A stretch of 64,000 bases of DNA, taken from assembly GCA_030544215.1 (NCBI GenBank), contig JARZZO010000003.1, forward strand, positions 27,904,379 through 27,968,378, given 5' to 3'. The position numbers and the translations under genes are program-made. The notes beneath the pieces are model-generated. The model saw only the letters and a list, made by a program, of their open reading frames with translations. It did not search any database and was not told where the DNA came from. This document shows positions 19,889 through 33,322 of the stretch, one piece after another (positions within the stretch are counted from its first letter, which is position 1; each line of letters begins with the position of its first letter). This DNA is from Zantedeschia hybrid cultivar. Taxonomy: Eukaryota; Streptophyta; Magnoliopsida; Alismatales; Araceae.

Positions 19889-21474
19889 TGTTAGAATTGG
19901 GTGGCCTCAAAGCCAATCATTGTACATTCTAGTTCAAATAATTAATAAAGGCAATCATTTCTTCATTCATAGTTCTCGCAAATTAACTATCGTAATAAAG
20001 GTCCATAGACAAATGTATGGGATATTGAATCATGATGAGATCATGATAGTGAGATCAATATCCTCAGTCAATTGTCTTAAATAGTTCTCGATCATAGGAT
20101 ATTTGAGATGGACATTAAATATCCGATAAGATCGACACAAGTTATGTCTGCTCATGTGATGAGGGTGAATGATCTTACATTCACTCGTGTGGTGACACTA
20201 AGACAAACAAGTGGGTGCTCATTAGAGAATGAGTTCACTGAACAGACCCAAATAAGAATTCCTGGATGGTAATTATACCTATTAGTCAACCAGGGAATTC
20301 AATCGTTGCAGTAGCACAGTTGGTCCTTTGACCTGAGTCACCAATGATACCTTGTTTGTAGACCATTGTATCTTGATTCTCTGACTCGTGGACTTTAACC
20401 ATTAAGTCCACCATAATCGGTCTTTTAGATACAGTGGAAAGCTTGCGAAGGTAATTGAGTGAATAATAAGGGATCACTCACTCTTGGTATAAGACTGGAG
20501 AGAGAATGTCCTATGGATGTGTACACAGAAATCTCTGGCTATGGTCAAATGAAAGAGATGTCTTTCTAGATATTAACTGAGTACTGGAATCCATCTGGAT
20601 AATGCGATAGAGGGTTTGACTATAAAACCATACCCTTGCGTTATTGGGACATTGTATGAGTGAAGGATTATATCTGTACGGTATCGGCAGATGGAAATGT
20701 TCAATTGAAGGGAACAATATCCCTTATATCTTATGGGATCATGAGGTAGTGTTTGGTGCTGTTCATGATCAGAAGGCCAAGTGAATTAATCATCAGATAA
20801 TAATTCACTTGTTTATTAAATTAATCATTTAACATATGATGTTTAAATGTTAATTAATAAATATTAAACTCAAGAAACAGTTCTAAGTTTAATGGGCCTA
20901 CAACCGGACTGATATATCGGCCTAGAGGGTCACACACATAAGAGTTCTCGTCATACGGTGAGAGACGTTAAATTTCATGCTTATCTGGGTTTTTATGAAA
21001 AGCCACAGGATAAACATGAAGATTTAATGGAGAATTATCCAAGGCCAAACTCTTGGATAATCATGAGGATTAATCTTTGTGCTTATCCTTATTTCTATAT
21101 AAGGAGGGCTAAGGGGGAGGGGTAAAAAGTTGGTTGGACGAATTTTACACCCCAGATTCTCTGTCTCCTCTCTCTCTCTCCTTCTCTCTCTCTTGGAGAA
21201 GATCTGTCTCTCTCCGCATATGGTGGATTTGAGATCTAGTCGGAGCATTCAAGTCGAGGAGGAAATCGCGTCTGCTGTGGGAACTCGTGTGGATACCTCT
21301 AGAGATCGTGCGTGTGCGTGATTACCGAGTCGGCATCATCTATGGGAGATTTGAAACCCCGCAAAATTGAAGAACCGTTCTTCCCGCGTTTATTTTAATG
21401 TTCCTTTTACGATCCCAGCAACCGATACAATGGAATCGATTTTATTTCCGCTGCGTTCTTGGCGATTCCTTACA
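19889..21474 (+). repeat. Copia-A 3' LTR
   Basis: 1586 bp, from TGTTAG to TTACA, partner of 395-1980. Its U3 hairpins are preserved. Confidence 0.93.
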
Positions 21475-22326
21475 CCCGAAAGGTATTAGGGTTAAGTAAC
21501 CCACTCTTAGAACCTTTCCGCCGACAGTTACCGCGTGGATATAATCTTTCATTCGTACAATGCTCTCGAGTCAACTCAGGGTATGGCGAGCTGTCAAACC
21601 CTAACCGGTCGACTCACTTGAATTGGATGTCGCTGATGAATATCGGAAAACTCCTTTCCCGATATTATCATCCGCCCTGGCCAGGGACTTCCGTGCATCC
21701 TTCCTAGAGCATTCTCTCTCTAAGTACCGAGAGCAAATGATTCTTTATTGACACACAATTCCCTTCGACGGTATTCCGCTGTACCTAATCCTTGGCGTTT
21801 TAGAATCCCGTGGCTAGAGATTCGTAAACCAAGGTCAAAGCACAGAAGTCCACTGACAAGGTGTCCTTGGTTTCTCAGGTCCGAGGACCATCCACATAAC
21901 TGCGACAATAGAATCAAGCTGGTTGACAGTGAGGTACAATACCATCCAGTGATTCAGTCGGATCAGTTCAGTGAACTCATTCTCCAATGAGCACCTACAG
22001 ATTCGCCTTAGTGTCTCCACACAAGTGACTTATGAGATCAGTCACCCTCATTATATGAGCATGAGTAATCTGTACTAGTCTAACCAGATATCTGATGTCC
22101 TTCTCGGATATCCTCCGACTAGGAACGATTAAGAATATGTGTGTTTAAGTGATCAGTCTCATTAGTATGATCTCATCATAATCTGATCACTATAGCACAT
22201 ATTCACGGACTTCATTATGAAATGATAATTAAAGCAGTTTACACATAATGAATATTATGCCATTATATTAATAAATGAACGAGATTTACATAGTCAGATT
22301 GGCTTGTAGGCCACCTAAAACTAACA
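21475..22326 (-). repeat. Copia-B 3' LTR, proximal piece
   Basis: Matches 29168-30017. Read on the minus strand it starts TGTTAGTTTTAGG at 22326. The purine tract of Copia-B is next to it (AGTGGGAGAT on the minus strand, 22327-22336). Confidence 0.92.
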
Positions 22327-22336
22327 ATCTCCCACT

Positions 22337-25300
22337 TTGACTAAAGACAATCACCCTTATACAATAAGCCTATAGACTCTAGGTGACGCTCAAACACAAT
22401 TTGATCCAACTGCTATGTCAGTGGATCAGCTACATTGTCGACGGTTGGAACTCTTTCCACTACTACATCTCCTCTGGATAAGATGCAAGCGCCTCAGAAT
22501 ATCTTTCGATTTCTGATGAGACCACGACTCTTTCACTTATGCAATGGTCCCATTATTGTCACACAACAGCGGAACATGATCAAGGATACAGGGAACTATG
22601 TCAAGGTCGGTGATGAACTTCTTCAACCACACTACTTCCTTGAAAGCTTCAGCTGTAGTGATGTGCTCAGCTTTAGTCGTCGAATCTGCAGTGGTTACTT
22701 GCTTGGAACTCTTCCAACACACTGCGCCTCCCTTCAAAGTAAACACGAATCCAGATGTAGACTTGCTATCATCTGGATCTGACTGGAAACTCGAGTCAGT
22801 AAAGCCTCGCAGTTTCAAGTCACCTCATCCATAGACAAGAAACATATCCTTAGTTCTTCTCAAGTACTTAAGGATACATTTAACTGCCTTCCAGTGCTCT
22901 TCGCCTAGATCAGCCTGAAATCTGCTCGTAACACTAAAGCAAATGCAACATCAGGCCGTGTACATAGCATGGCATACATGATAGATCCTATGGCATAGGC
23001 ATATGGTGTTTTATCCATGAATGCCTTCTCATTAGGAGTCTTAGGAGACTGCTCCTTTGAGAGACTAATTCCATGTCTCATCGGTATGAGACCTCTCTTG
23101 GAATTTTCCATGCCAAACTTTTTGACTATGGTATCTATGTACAAGGATTGGGTCATTCCAAGCATCCTCTTTTATCTATCTCTATAGATCCGTATTCCCA
23201 ATACGTAGGATGCTTCTCCCAAATTCTTCATGGAGAAGTTTTTCGACAGCCAGATCTTTACTGATGACATCATAGCTACATCATTCCCAATGAGTAGTAT
23301 GTCATCTACGTAAAGAACTAGAAAAGTGACTGAACTCCCACTAGTCTTCTTGTACATACAAGGCTCATCTTCATTCTTAATGAAGTCATAAGACTTGACA
23401 GCCTCGTCAAATCTTATGTTCTAGCTCCGAGAAGCCTGCTTCAGTCCATAAATGGACCTCTGAAGCTTGCACACTTTATTTGGAGATTCTTTGGATGTGA
23501 AACCTTCTGGTTGTATCATATACACCTCTTCCTCAAGATTACCATTGAGGAAGGCAGTCTTCACATCCATTTGCCAGATCTCGTAATCAAAATGTGCAGC
23601 AATGGCGAGTAGAACTCTGATCGACTTTATCATGGCAACTGGTGAGAAAGTCTTGTCATAGTCAATTCCTTGCCTTTGACGATACCCCTTTGCCACCAAC
23701 CTTGCCTTATAAGTGTCGATCCGTCCATCAGCACCGATCTTTCTCTTAAAGATCCACTTGCAACCGATGGGTACAATACCCTCGGGCAAGTCATCCAAGT
23801 TCCAAACTTAGTTGATGTACATGGACTGGATTTCTGAGTTCATGGCTTCTCGCCATTTCCTCGATTATGGGCCTTCTATAGCCTCCTGATAGATTTTAGG
23901 ATCATCATCCTCATTATATTCTACCTTAGACTCACCTTCAGCGATATGTCTCACATATCGTTCTGGCAGTCTAGGTACTCTACCAGATCTACGAGGCTCA
24001 TGTGTGTGTACCTGCAGAGATTCAGGAACTGATATCTCATCTGACGATAATGCAGCTGTTTAGGGATCTGGAACCTCTTCTAGTACTATTTTACTCCCAC
24101 TGTTCTCCTGGAGAAGGTATTCATCTTCTAAGAAGACAGCTTTCCTGGCGACAAACACCATTTGTTCACCAGGATGGTAAAAATAGTATCCAAAGGTTTC
24201 CTTTAGATATCCCACAAACTTGCATTTATCAGTTTGTGATTCTAACTTGTCTGGATCATGCCTCTTTACATTGGCATGACAACCCCAAACTTTAACATGT
24301 TTAAATTCTGGTTTCCTGTCTTTCCATATCTCATATGGAGTAGAGGCCACAGACTTGCTGGGTACTCTGTTCAGTAGGTATGCTGCTGACTCTAGAGCAT
24401 ACCCCTAGAGGGACACTGGTAATCCCGAAAAGCTCATCATGCATCGCGCCATGTCCAACAAGGTGCGATTCTTCCTTTCTAATACACCATTCATCTGTGG
24501 TGTATATGGAGGGGTTAGCTGAGAGAGGATACCATTATCCTTTAAGAATTGTGTGAAATTAGTACTCAAGTATTCTCCTCCTCGATCTGATTGAAGAGCT
24601 TTAATACTCTTTCCTAACTGCTTCTCTACCTCATTCTTGAACTCCTTGAACTTCTTAAATGCTTCCGACCTGTACTTCATAAAGTAGACATAGCTGAATC
24701 TTGAGAAGTCATCGGTGAACGTGATGAAGTATGAGTAGCCACCTTTGGCTTGGGTGGACATAGGACCACATACATCCGAATGTATTAGTTCCAGAATGTC
24801 CTTGGCACGTTCTCCATATCCAGTAAATGGAGATCTTGCCATCTTTCCTATAAGGCAGGATTCACATGTTGCAAACGATTCATAATCGAATGCTGTTAAG
24901 TAACCATACTTGTGTAACTTTTGTAACCATACAATGCCACATGTAGGCTTGGTTCACACAATTCTTGCTCTTCTTAAGAACATTATCAATTTGAAGATTG
25001 TAATAAGAAACATCTAATAGATATAGTCCGTTGACTAAAGATGCCGAAGCTATTGATTTATTACCATAATAAATCGAACAGCTTCTATTCTCAATAGACA
25101 ACCTATATCCTATCTTGTCCAAACAAGATATTGATATGATGTTCTTTATTATGCTAGGAACATTATAACAATCCTCTAAAACTAAGGTGTCTCCTGATGG
25201 AAGCCTGAGGTTTGCTATCCTAACAGCAATCGCCACAACTTTTAAGCCGTTTCCTAGCCTCAATTCCACCTCACCTTGTCTCAACTTGCGCTTACTTGTC

Positions 25301-25701
25301 AGCATCTGCACATCCGGTATCTAATACCCAAGATGTGGAATCTCTAACTGACAAGTTAATATCTATCATATAGATATCGACGCTTTAGACAGCTTCACCT
25401 TTCCATGAGCTTTATCGTTAAGGAACTCCTTGCAGTTCCTCTTCCAGTGACTATACTGCTTATAATAGAAGCAATCACTCTTTACTACTCTTTTGCCTTT
25501 GTCCTTCGATCTTTTATCGTTAGCTGTCATCTCTGTTTCAGGGGCGTCCAATGCCGATTCAGTAGGAGGATCAGCTTCATGGACAAAGTCAATGTGCTCA
25601 GATCTGAAGTCATTCTTCAGGTATCTGAACCAATCAGAGTAGATCAGGTAAGTCAAAAGGACATCAAGTATGCCGCAGAGTGGTTTATGCGACGATATAA
25701 T
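22337..25701 (-). pseudogene. Copia-B polyprotein, gag-deleted and broken
   Basis: Minus strand. The start codon is changed to ATA at about 25701. A short Gag N-terminus (SDWFRYLKN) runs straight into KRSKDKGKR and a zinc knuckle lacking one Cys, so the Gag capsid core is absent. Then come the pre-integrase region (about 25310-24880), integrase (DVCGPMSTQ at about 24760; SDRGGEY; ERKNRTLLD), RT (about 23800-23170, with LYVDDILLIGND) and RNase H (about 22820-22440). Several stops and frame changes separate these blocks. The same gag deletion is present in Copia-F. Confidence 0.9.
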
Positions 25702-25885
25702 TTCCTATAGGAGATAAGTAAAATCTATTTAGCAGATGTTCACTTATTAAAATTTAAAACAAGACATGATCTTTTGCTCAAGTTTAACTCCCACTAATTT
25801 TCGACGGACTATATAACCTCTAGTTATACAGAACGGGAGACGCCGACAGTCTCCTAGTGGGGATCAGAATCTCAATAACTTGGAC

Positions 25886-26195
25886 TACAGCCTTGTGGAT
25901 AGCACAACAAACTGTAATACAATCAGAGAGCACCCAACTCATGGGACTTGCAACTCCTTGCAATATCTGATCATAGCTTTGGTCTCCAGAGATTTAATGG
26001 CCTTGTGGATAGCACAACAAACCATTAATTCTGGTCTAAGATAACCATCGTTACGCGACGAGCATAAATTTGCATGCAGCCCTTGTGGATAGCACAACAA
26101 AGCTACATGGTTCTTCTACGCCGATCATATAGGCATATGATGCCATAGCCACAGTTTCTCCTCCCAATTAAGCAAGCCTTGTGGATATCACAATA
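25886..26195 (-). repeat. Four constant-tip leader hairpins of Copia-B
   Basis: On the plus strand the core CCTTGTGGATAGCACAACAA occurs at 25891-25910, 26001-26020 and 26081-26100, with a variant at 26176-26195. Outer stems differ: TACAG with CTGTA (25886-25890 and 25912-25916), TTAATGG with CCATTAA (25994-26000 and 26022-26028), ATGCAGC with GCTACAT (one mismatch). A fifth relative, CATGGATAGCACAGTG, lies near 26432. Confidence 0.78.
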
Positions 26196-27065
26196 AACCT
26201 TCCTAAAGTGATTCGAATCCTATGACTATAATGATGGTGGACCACGCGGTAAGTTCTTAACTACTCGCGTTACGGCTTAGAGTTTATCTGAGGGTATTTA
26301 GATAACTTTTATCTTAGTCTCTCCTAGGTGATAGTATATAAATATATCGTATATATTTACTAAATATTATACCTGCTTTGATTCATAATCAAAAGAAAAC
26401 AATGCATCTCATACATGTCATTAGTGTGGTCATGGATAGCACAGTGGGTTGGACTAGAGCCAACAGTCAAACGCACAGACAATCTAACACAACAATTATA
26501 TTAGATAATCTGCAAACACATAGGTAAGAGATCTTTATCTTTTCGCCTTCCTGGTTGCACTTGTGGATCGTCCTCACTCCTTTCTCGTTTGCCTCGATCA
26601 GATAACACTAATTCTAGAATTACATGTAATTAGAAGAGTGCCTTATGGCGAGTACAAGAGAGAGGGAGGTAGAAATACATCAGAGAATGAGAGAGGGAGA
26701 GATACGCAGATCTCTATTTGTTAACAATTAATAAACATCCATCATTCATCCACGATCCATACAAACACATCATTCATCACATGAACAATTATTTAAGTGC
26801 ATATCCATTACCACGGTGTGTTTTAAACATCCACACATGATATAGCGCATCACATGGCTAAAATAAAAGAATTTTCAAAATATATAATTTTGGCTTTCAA
26901 AAAGCGTGGGATCCAATCAAAATTGGTGTTTGAATTTCGAAAACACTTTTAATTAACTTAACATGCAATTAAAACAAATTTAAAAGCATCAAAACACACA
27001 TCATATGTACACACACTCCAAATTAATAATTCCATATTTTTCCATGCAAATTAGAACAATTCTAA

Positions 27066-27590
27066 TAATCTAACACTTAGATTAAACCCCATTAATAATC
27101 TAATAATTAGACTATTAAAGACTAATCTAACTCTTAGATTAATCCAACAAAGTTAATTAATAATTTAACATTTAAATTAATAATCAACTATAATTAATTA
27201 TTAACTACTAATCTAACACTTAGATTAGCCAATTAGTGTTAATTATGAATTTAACTCTTAAAGTAATAATTAACACTAATTAATTAATAATTAATTAATC
27301 TAACTCTTAGATTAGATAATTAAAGTTATCATTAATTTAACTATTAAATTAAGGACTAACAGTAATTAATCAAGGACTACTAATTTAACATTTAAATCAG
27401 TCATTTAAGTTAATTATTAATTTAACAGTTAAATTAATAACTAACTCAAATATTAATTAACAATTAGTTGAGGTAATAGTTAATAATCTAACAATTAGAC
27501 TAATAACTATTAATAACTACTTTAACATTTAAATTAGTTAAATTAAGGTTAATTATTAATTTAACAATTAAATTAATATTTAACCCTTAA
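27066..27590 (-). repeat. AT-rich hairpin array in the Copia-B leader
   Basis: About a dozen inverted repeats of the form TAATCTAA-CnC-TTAGATTA or TAATTTAA-CnT-TTAAATTA on the plus strand; in the sense direction the loop is NTG or NAG closed by AA and TT. The first is 27066-27084 (8-bp stem, sense loop GTG). Where one arm has TCTAA the other has TTAGA, and where it has TTTAA the other has TTAAA. Confidence 0.75.
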
Positions 27591-28447
27591 TTAATCAATC
27601 TAATTGTTAATATTTTGATGATGATTCAAAATCATTTTAAGTCCATAAAATAATTGAATAATAAATTTAAATTTCAAAACTGTTTTGAATTTTAAAACTT
27701 ATTTCCAATTTTATTTTGAATGGGCATTGGGGTTTAAAGGGGTTTATAAATAGGACAAAAGAAAAGGGGTTCAGCCCAGCCATGGGTTCGGACCCTGGCT
27801 TTGCCAGGGTCTGGACCAGGGTGCGGCCATGACTTAGCCGTCCCTGGCCCCAGCTGGGTCCGGCCGAGCCGGTCCGAACCGGCTCAGGACCGGCCCGCCT
27901 AGCTCCTCCCTGCCAGATACCTGACGCCCTAAACGCAGGTGGGCGGCGGCAGCTGGAGTCGCAGCTGGCGCCGGTGGCCACCCTCGGCCCCGGCCGGCGA
28001 TGCCCCCGGCGCCGGCGACGTGCCCAGCGCCGGCAGGGCCGCCGGTGACCTCCGATTGGGGAGCAGTCCAAGCCCCAAAAACCCAAAAAACTGGTTTTTC
28101 AGGTTTCAAAAATCCGACTTAGGGCTTGATTATGCAGCCCTCCAAACGCACTCCAGCGCCGACAAAGATACCGGATGTGCTGTGGTGACTATCACCAAGA
28201 GATCCAAGCATCCGGGCCACCATCCCAATGCTTGGGAATCGCTTACGAAGCCGTCGAAAAGCCTCAGTTCATCATCTTATGAAGAACACCGAAAACCCCA
28301 AAGTAAAATTCAAAAAATTGCAGAAAAATAATCTAATTAACTGTGCCCATCACATGAACACATATCCGACAATTAATTGAATATTTGGCATGGAATAACA
28401 CATGAAATATTAATTTCGGAGACCGAAACGGGACGAGAAACAGTGGA

Positions 28448-28464
28448 ACCTGGCTCTGATACAA
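28448..28464 (-). other. Primer binding site of Copia-B
   Basis: Minus-strand TTGTATCAGAGCCAGG, one base from the 5' LTR, is a one-base variant of the tRNA-Met site. Confidence 0.88.
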
Positions 28465-28465
28465 C

Positions 28466-30017
28466 TGTTGGGTTTCTCGGGTTTCTCCGAATCGCTCATG
28501 CAGCGGAAAATAAAATATTAAAAGAGCGATCCGTTCCAGTTTTGAAAATCAAAAATCGATTATCGGATAATCGAAGTTCTCACTGTGTGCAAATTCGAAT
28601 CCGCAACCGTTCGGTTCTGTCGGTGCGACACCGCAAGCCGCGCAAGCGCCCGGCCTCTAGCGAAGTCCACGCGATCCTCCTCACGACGGATATCCTCACG
28701 TTCCTCGTTCTTCGCAGCCCACGAAACCTCCGCCGGTCGCCGCAGCGATCACCGCAACGCACGGACAATTTCCCGTCAACAGGATTCGGAGAGGCGGCGG
28801 AGCAGATCTAGATCTGTCTGGACGCCAGAGAGAGAGAGAAACAGAGGAGGGGCGGCTAGGGTTAGCAACAGCTTGGCCTACTCAGCCTGTTCGCTATGTT
28901 TTATACTAATCGCGCGGTTTTTCACAAAAACCCCCGGTTGATATAAAACCCACTTATTTATCCATCGCCTTGAGAAACATTTGCGTGTGACCCTTTAGGC
29001 CCAAGTACCAGTCCAGTTAATGGCCCAACAAGCCCAGTGACTCCTCACTGGCTTTATTAATCAATTAATAACCCTTTATTCATTAATTAATCAATCGAGT
29101 TGATGTCGCACATCGAATTCGACCGGGCCTCCGATGACGTTGGGTGCCAAGAAACACCGCGTGAACCCGGAAGGTATTAGGGTTAGGTAACCCACTCTTG
29201 GAACCTTTCCGCCGACAGTTACCGCGTGGATATAATCCTTCATTCGTACAATGCTCTCGAGTCAACTCAGGGTATGGCGAGTTGTCAAACCCTAACCGGT
29301 CGACTCACTTGGATTGGATGCCGCTGATGAATATCGGAAAACTCCTTTCTCGATATTATCGTCCGCCCTGGCCAGGGACTTCCGCGCATCCTTCATAGAG
29401 CATTCTCTCTCTAAGTACCAAGAGCGAATGATTCCTTATTGACACACAATTCCCTTCGATGGTATTCCGCTGTACCGAATCCTTGGCGTTTTAGAATCCC
29501 GTGGCTAGAGATTCGTAAACCAAGGTCAAAGCACAGAAGTCCACCGACAAGGTTTCCTTAGTGTCTCAGGTCCGAGGACCATCCACGCAACTACGACAAT
29601 AGAATCAAGCTGGTTGACAGTGAGGTACAATACCATCCAGTGATTCAGTCGGATCAGTTAAGCGAACTCATTCTCTAATGAGAACCTACAGATTCGCCTC
29701 AGTGTCTCCACACAAGTGACTTATGATATCAGTCACCCTCATCATATGAGCAGGAGTAATCTGTACTAGTCTAACCGGATATCCGATGTCCTTCTCGGAT
29801 ATCCTCCGACTAGGAACGATTAAGAATATGTATGTTTAAGTGATCAGTCTCATTAGTATGATCTCATCATAATCTGATCACTATAGAACATATTCACGGA
29901 CTTCATTATGAAACGATAATTAAAGCGGTTTACACATAATGAATATTATGCCATTATATTAATAAATGAACGGGATTTACATAGTCAGATTAGCTTGTAG
30001 GCCACCTAAAACTAACA
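28466..30017 (-). repeat. Copia-B 5' LTR
   Basis: 1552 bp, TG...CA on the minus strand. The U3 hairpin 29777-29804 has perfect 10-bp arms GGATATCCGA and TCGGATATCC. The promoter region on the minus strand lies near 28895 (TATAAAACATAGCG-like). Confidence 0.92.
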
Positions 30018-31738
30018 AGGAGGCCTCGAACAAACCAACCCACGACAAGGTCTCCAGCCAATAGCCCCTCCGGGTTCCCAGGTTTCACTCGGACCACAAG
30101 GTCTCTGCTAGGGAGATCAATAGCCTGAGAACCATCAATTGACCCGCCAAACGAGCCAGCAGCGATCTAGGTGGTGGTAAAAAAAAGACAGGCATCAACG
30201 CCATCAATCTTCAGCTTCCTCCAATAGTTCTACGTCGACATCTTCGAAGCGTCACACTCATCGCGAACGATGGGAAGGTTTTCCTCGGGAGTATTCTTCA
30301 GGCCAATCCTCGAGGTCCTCTGCTTCCCGAGGCCAGTGGACCTCTCAGGAGGGTCGCCACCGCTCCAGACGCCCCTCTGGCGACGACCGTGTGCGAAGGT
30401 TGGAGGAACGTGTGGAGCGGACTCCGACATAACTGTCATGCCGAAATCAAAGACAGGGATGGCGTCCGATCCTGCTTCACCCGATATGTGCTGAAGGCAC
30501 CACTACCACATCGCTTTAGGGTGTCATTGCTAAAAAGGTATGATGGCACTCGTGATCCAGGTGACCACTTACAGTCCTTTGAGAGCACCTTCCACTTGCT
30601 GGATGCACCCGATGCCATTATGTGTCGCGCCTTCCCCACGATGCTGGTAGGACTTGCCCGACGGGAGTTCATACAATTGAAGCCTGACTCCATTGATAGC
30701 TTTCGCCCCCCTCTTCGGCTAGAAGGCAAGTTGTAACATCGCCGAAGACGGATCAGTGCACCCGAGCTCCTTCACTCGATGAAGAACGCCATTATAAGGC
30801 GCCAGGAGTTGGGCATAATCTGTCCCAGCACTAGCTGGAAATGATAGAGCAGCCGCTCCACACACGTCATGACTGGCAAGTGGAAGCCCGCATCAAACAT
30901 GGCTTCATAGGCCATGAACGATCCCATCCTCCTATTGTAAATGCGTTCCCCGGGCTACGGAACGCTCAACCGATATTCTGTCGAGATCTGGAACTTCGCC
31001 CAGATCTCCTCCAAATGGCCCTCTGAGCAGGTGGAAGGCCACATAGCCTCCCGTTATGCCTCGACCAACCTAGCATAGGACATATCCCTGGACGGCGGCG
31101 CTACGTGGCGACTCTTCGAGAGACGAACGATGGGAAAACAGAGAAGGAATGGAAGAAGAAAGGCGGGTCCGAATAGCAGCGTTCGCAAAATTTTGCCTAG
31201 AGAGCTTGCTCTCCCAGGTCCAAGGTGTAGGTTATATCCTTGCCTAGCAACTACTGGAAGCATCTGATCAAGAGGAGCTCTTCGCCTCTCCTAGTAGATG
31301 AAAGGACGTTCACCTTGAGTAGATGTGAGCACTGGATCGGCGCTCGTTCGGGGATATGATACGTGTCCTTTTCAAATCATGACCACCCTCCCTCATACGA
31401 AGGGGCGTATCATTTCCTATCCGTATTACATTCGCCAGCCCACCTGGCACTCGACTGCTCCGAAGGCCGTGCACCGCCCCTCAGAGCGGGGGGCTAGTGA
31501 GAGGGCCCAATTCGGATCGGCCCATTTACTAGCTGGGCCAGCCCATTAGGAAGTGCCAAAGACACCTTTGGAGTCCACTAGGCCCCTCTGGGGCATTATA
31601 GGTGAATTCCTACCAGAAGCTCAATCGAATCCAGAATGGACTCTTGGGGGTCGAACGACCCTTCCCCTTAGGAAAGTCCTCTCTGAATCCCCCTACGATC
31701 CTTCAGTAGGAGAAACCTACATCGGATAAGGAAGCCGG
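30018..31738 (+). pseudogene. Old Tat-type gag remnant
   Basis: A stretch between Copia-B and Copia-D. At 30500-30720 a plus-strand frame reads HRFRVSLLKRYDGTRDPGDHL and LKPDSIDSF, resembling the Tat Gag core (compare YDGMTDP and LAPNSIHS in Tat-C). A Ser/Arg-rich segment upstream (30230-30440) fits a Gag N-terminus. No RT is seen. From about 31400 the sequence is rich in GGCCC words and may be old LTR sequence. Nothing else is recognised in it. Confidence 0.6.
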
Positions 31739-33303
31739 TGATGGATATAGGTGTCCTCTAAGCCAATCATAAGACACCTATTACAATTTGGTTCACTAAT
31801 AAATGACATTTATTTCATTATATAAATTGGTGTATTTATAAGTACGCATAATGAAGTCCTTAAATGTGTTCAACAGTCATCGGATTATGATGAGATCATA
31901 ATAATGAGACCGGCGACTTATAAACACATCTTCTTAATTGTTCCTAGTCATAGGATGTTTGAAGAGGACATCAAACATCCGGTAATACTAGTACATGTTA
32001 TTCCAGCTCATATGATGAGGGTGACAGATCTTGTTAGTCACTTGTGTGGAGATACTATGGAGAACCTGTAGGTGCTTATTAGGGAATGAGTTCACTGAAC
32101 TGATCCGATATAAATCGCCGAATGGTAATGTACTTGACTGTCGATCGGCTTGATTCATCGTCACAGTGGCGTGGTTGGTCATTGGACTTGAGACACCAAG
32201 GACGTCTTACCGATGAACTTCTAGACTTTGACCTTTGCTTATGAGTCCCTATCCACGGGATTTCTAATAGTCAAGGATCGGGTCCAGCAGAAGACCTTTG
32301 AAGGTAATTGTGTGTTCAATAGCGGATCATTCGCTATCAGGTAATTAGAAAGAGAATGTTCTAGGATAAATTCGCAGGAGTTTCTGGCCAGAGTGGACAC
32401 AATATCAAAAAAGGTGTTTTCTGATATTGTACAGCGGAATCTAATCCAAGTGAGTTGACCGCCTAAGGTTTAGCAGCTGACCATACCTTAGGTCGACTCG
32501 AGAGTATTGTGCAAATGAAAGACTATAGCCACGCAGTAACTGTGGACGGACAAGTTCTATGAGTAGGTTGCTAAACCCCATTACCTTCTGAGATCATGTG
32601 GTGTTGCTTAGCATCCAACTTAATCGGAAGTCCGACCAAATTTACATGGGATATTAATTCGGTTAAGTAATTAATTAAATATTAGATATTAATTAATTAC
32701 TATCAGTCAACAAATAGTTATTGGACTTAACAGGCTGAAAATCGGACTAGTTAATGGGCCTAGAGGGTCACACACAAATTGATTCTTAGTCGGTGGTACT
32801 TAAGTGGAAATTATATTGACTCGTAGACTTTTATGAAAAGTCGCGCTGACTTAATATATATACGTGCAGTTGAGAGACCCTAGGTCAAGCTCCAGGAGCT
32901 CTCAAGACTGGCTGTCCCCCTCTCTCTCTCCTCCTCCTCTAGGCGCCCCTGCTGTCCCGTCTCCACTGCACACAATTCTCAAAAGTCAGGAATTCCCGTT
33001 CGCGGGTTTTCGAACGTCGTTGCAGCGACGGATCTTCAGCAAGCGAGCTGATCTGGACAAGGGAGCTAGGATAAACCATTGCGGAGGATCGTGTGGATAC
33101 CGCTAGAGGCTGGACGGTTGTACGGCTAGTGGCATCGCCTTGACGGAACCGAAATGGTCGCGGATTCAAATCCGCGCAAGGTGATGTGATCACAACTTGT
33201 TTTTCAATTTTCGATTCTCGTTTTGAAACGGATATGCGGGCATCCAGCGGGATTTCATTTTTTGTTTCCGCTGTGTTCTTTACATCCCGCCTGGATCCCA
33301 GCA
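31739..33303 (+). repeat. Copia-D 5' LTR
   Basis: 1565 bp, TGATGG...AGCA. It aligns along its length with Copia-A and Copia-B LTRs though much diverged. Its U3 hairpin 31953-31980 has arms GGATGTTTG and CAAACATCC. Near its end 33160-33175 is a perfect palindrome-like GCGGATT-CA-AATCCGC. Confidence 0.87.
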
Positions 33304-33304
33304 G

Positions 33305-33322
33305 TGGCATTAGAGCCAGGTT
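33305..33322 (+). other. Primer binding site of Copia-D
   Basis: TGGCATTAGAGCCAGGTT is the tRNA-Met-type site with two changes, one base after the LTR. Confidence 0.85.

Larger units (their letters stand above)
395..21474 (+). mobile_element. Copia-A: Copia LTR retrotransposon, nested in Copia-B
   Basis: A complete but damaged plus-strand element with two 1586-bp LTRs (395-1980 and 19889-21474), a primer binding site, a 2.3-kb leader, gag-protease-integrase-RT-RNase H in Copia order, and a purine tract before the 3' LTR. The flanks CCCGG (390-394) and CCCGA (21475-21479) are a five-base target duplication with one change; the empty site in the Copia-B 5' LTR reads CCCGG. Its pol is split by Tat-C at 6399. 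LTR length and tRNA-Met-type primer site suit an Angela/Tork-like Copia, but the lineage is an inference. Confidence 0.93.
25702..28447 (-). other. Untranslated leader of Copia-B
   Basis: Minus-strand leader of 2.7 kb. From the 5' side: a GC-rich block (28090-27780), an AT-rich hairpin array (27590-27066), a region with GAGAGAG runs, and hairpins with a constant tip (26195-25886). No credible gene. Confidence 0.78.
1..30017 (-). mobile_element. Copia-B: outer Copia LTR retrotransposon, partial, interrupted
   Basis: A minus-strand Copia element whose left end lies outside the window. The 5' LTR is 28466-30017, the internal region 22327-28465, and the 3' LTR is in two pieces, 21475-22326 and 1-394, separated by the inserted Copia-A. 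The two pieces rejoin when Copia-A is removed: the intact LTR at 29161-29190 reads straight through the same site. The bases after its right end (AGGAG, 30018-30022) would be one copy of its target duplication; the other is off-window. The polyprotein is broken in many places, so the copy cannot move by itself. Confidence 0.9.

Noticed and set aside
28377..28941. Arg/Ser-rich frames of about 120-140 codons on the plus strand
   Set aside because: They lie in the Copia-B 5' LTR and recur wherever that LTR occurs (48000, 51250, 57150) with different breaks; they are LTR sequence, not genes.
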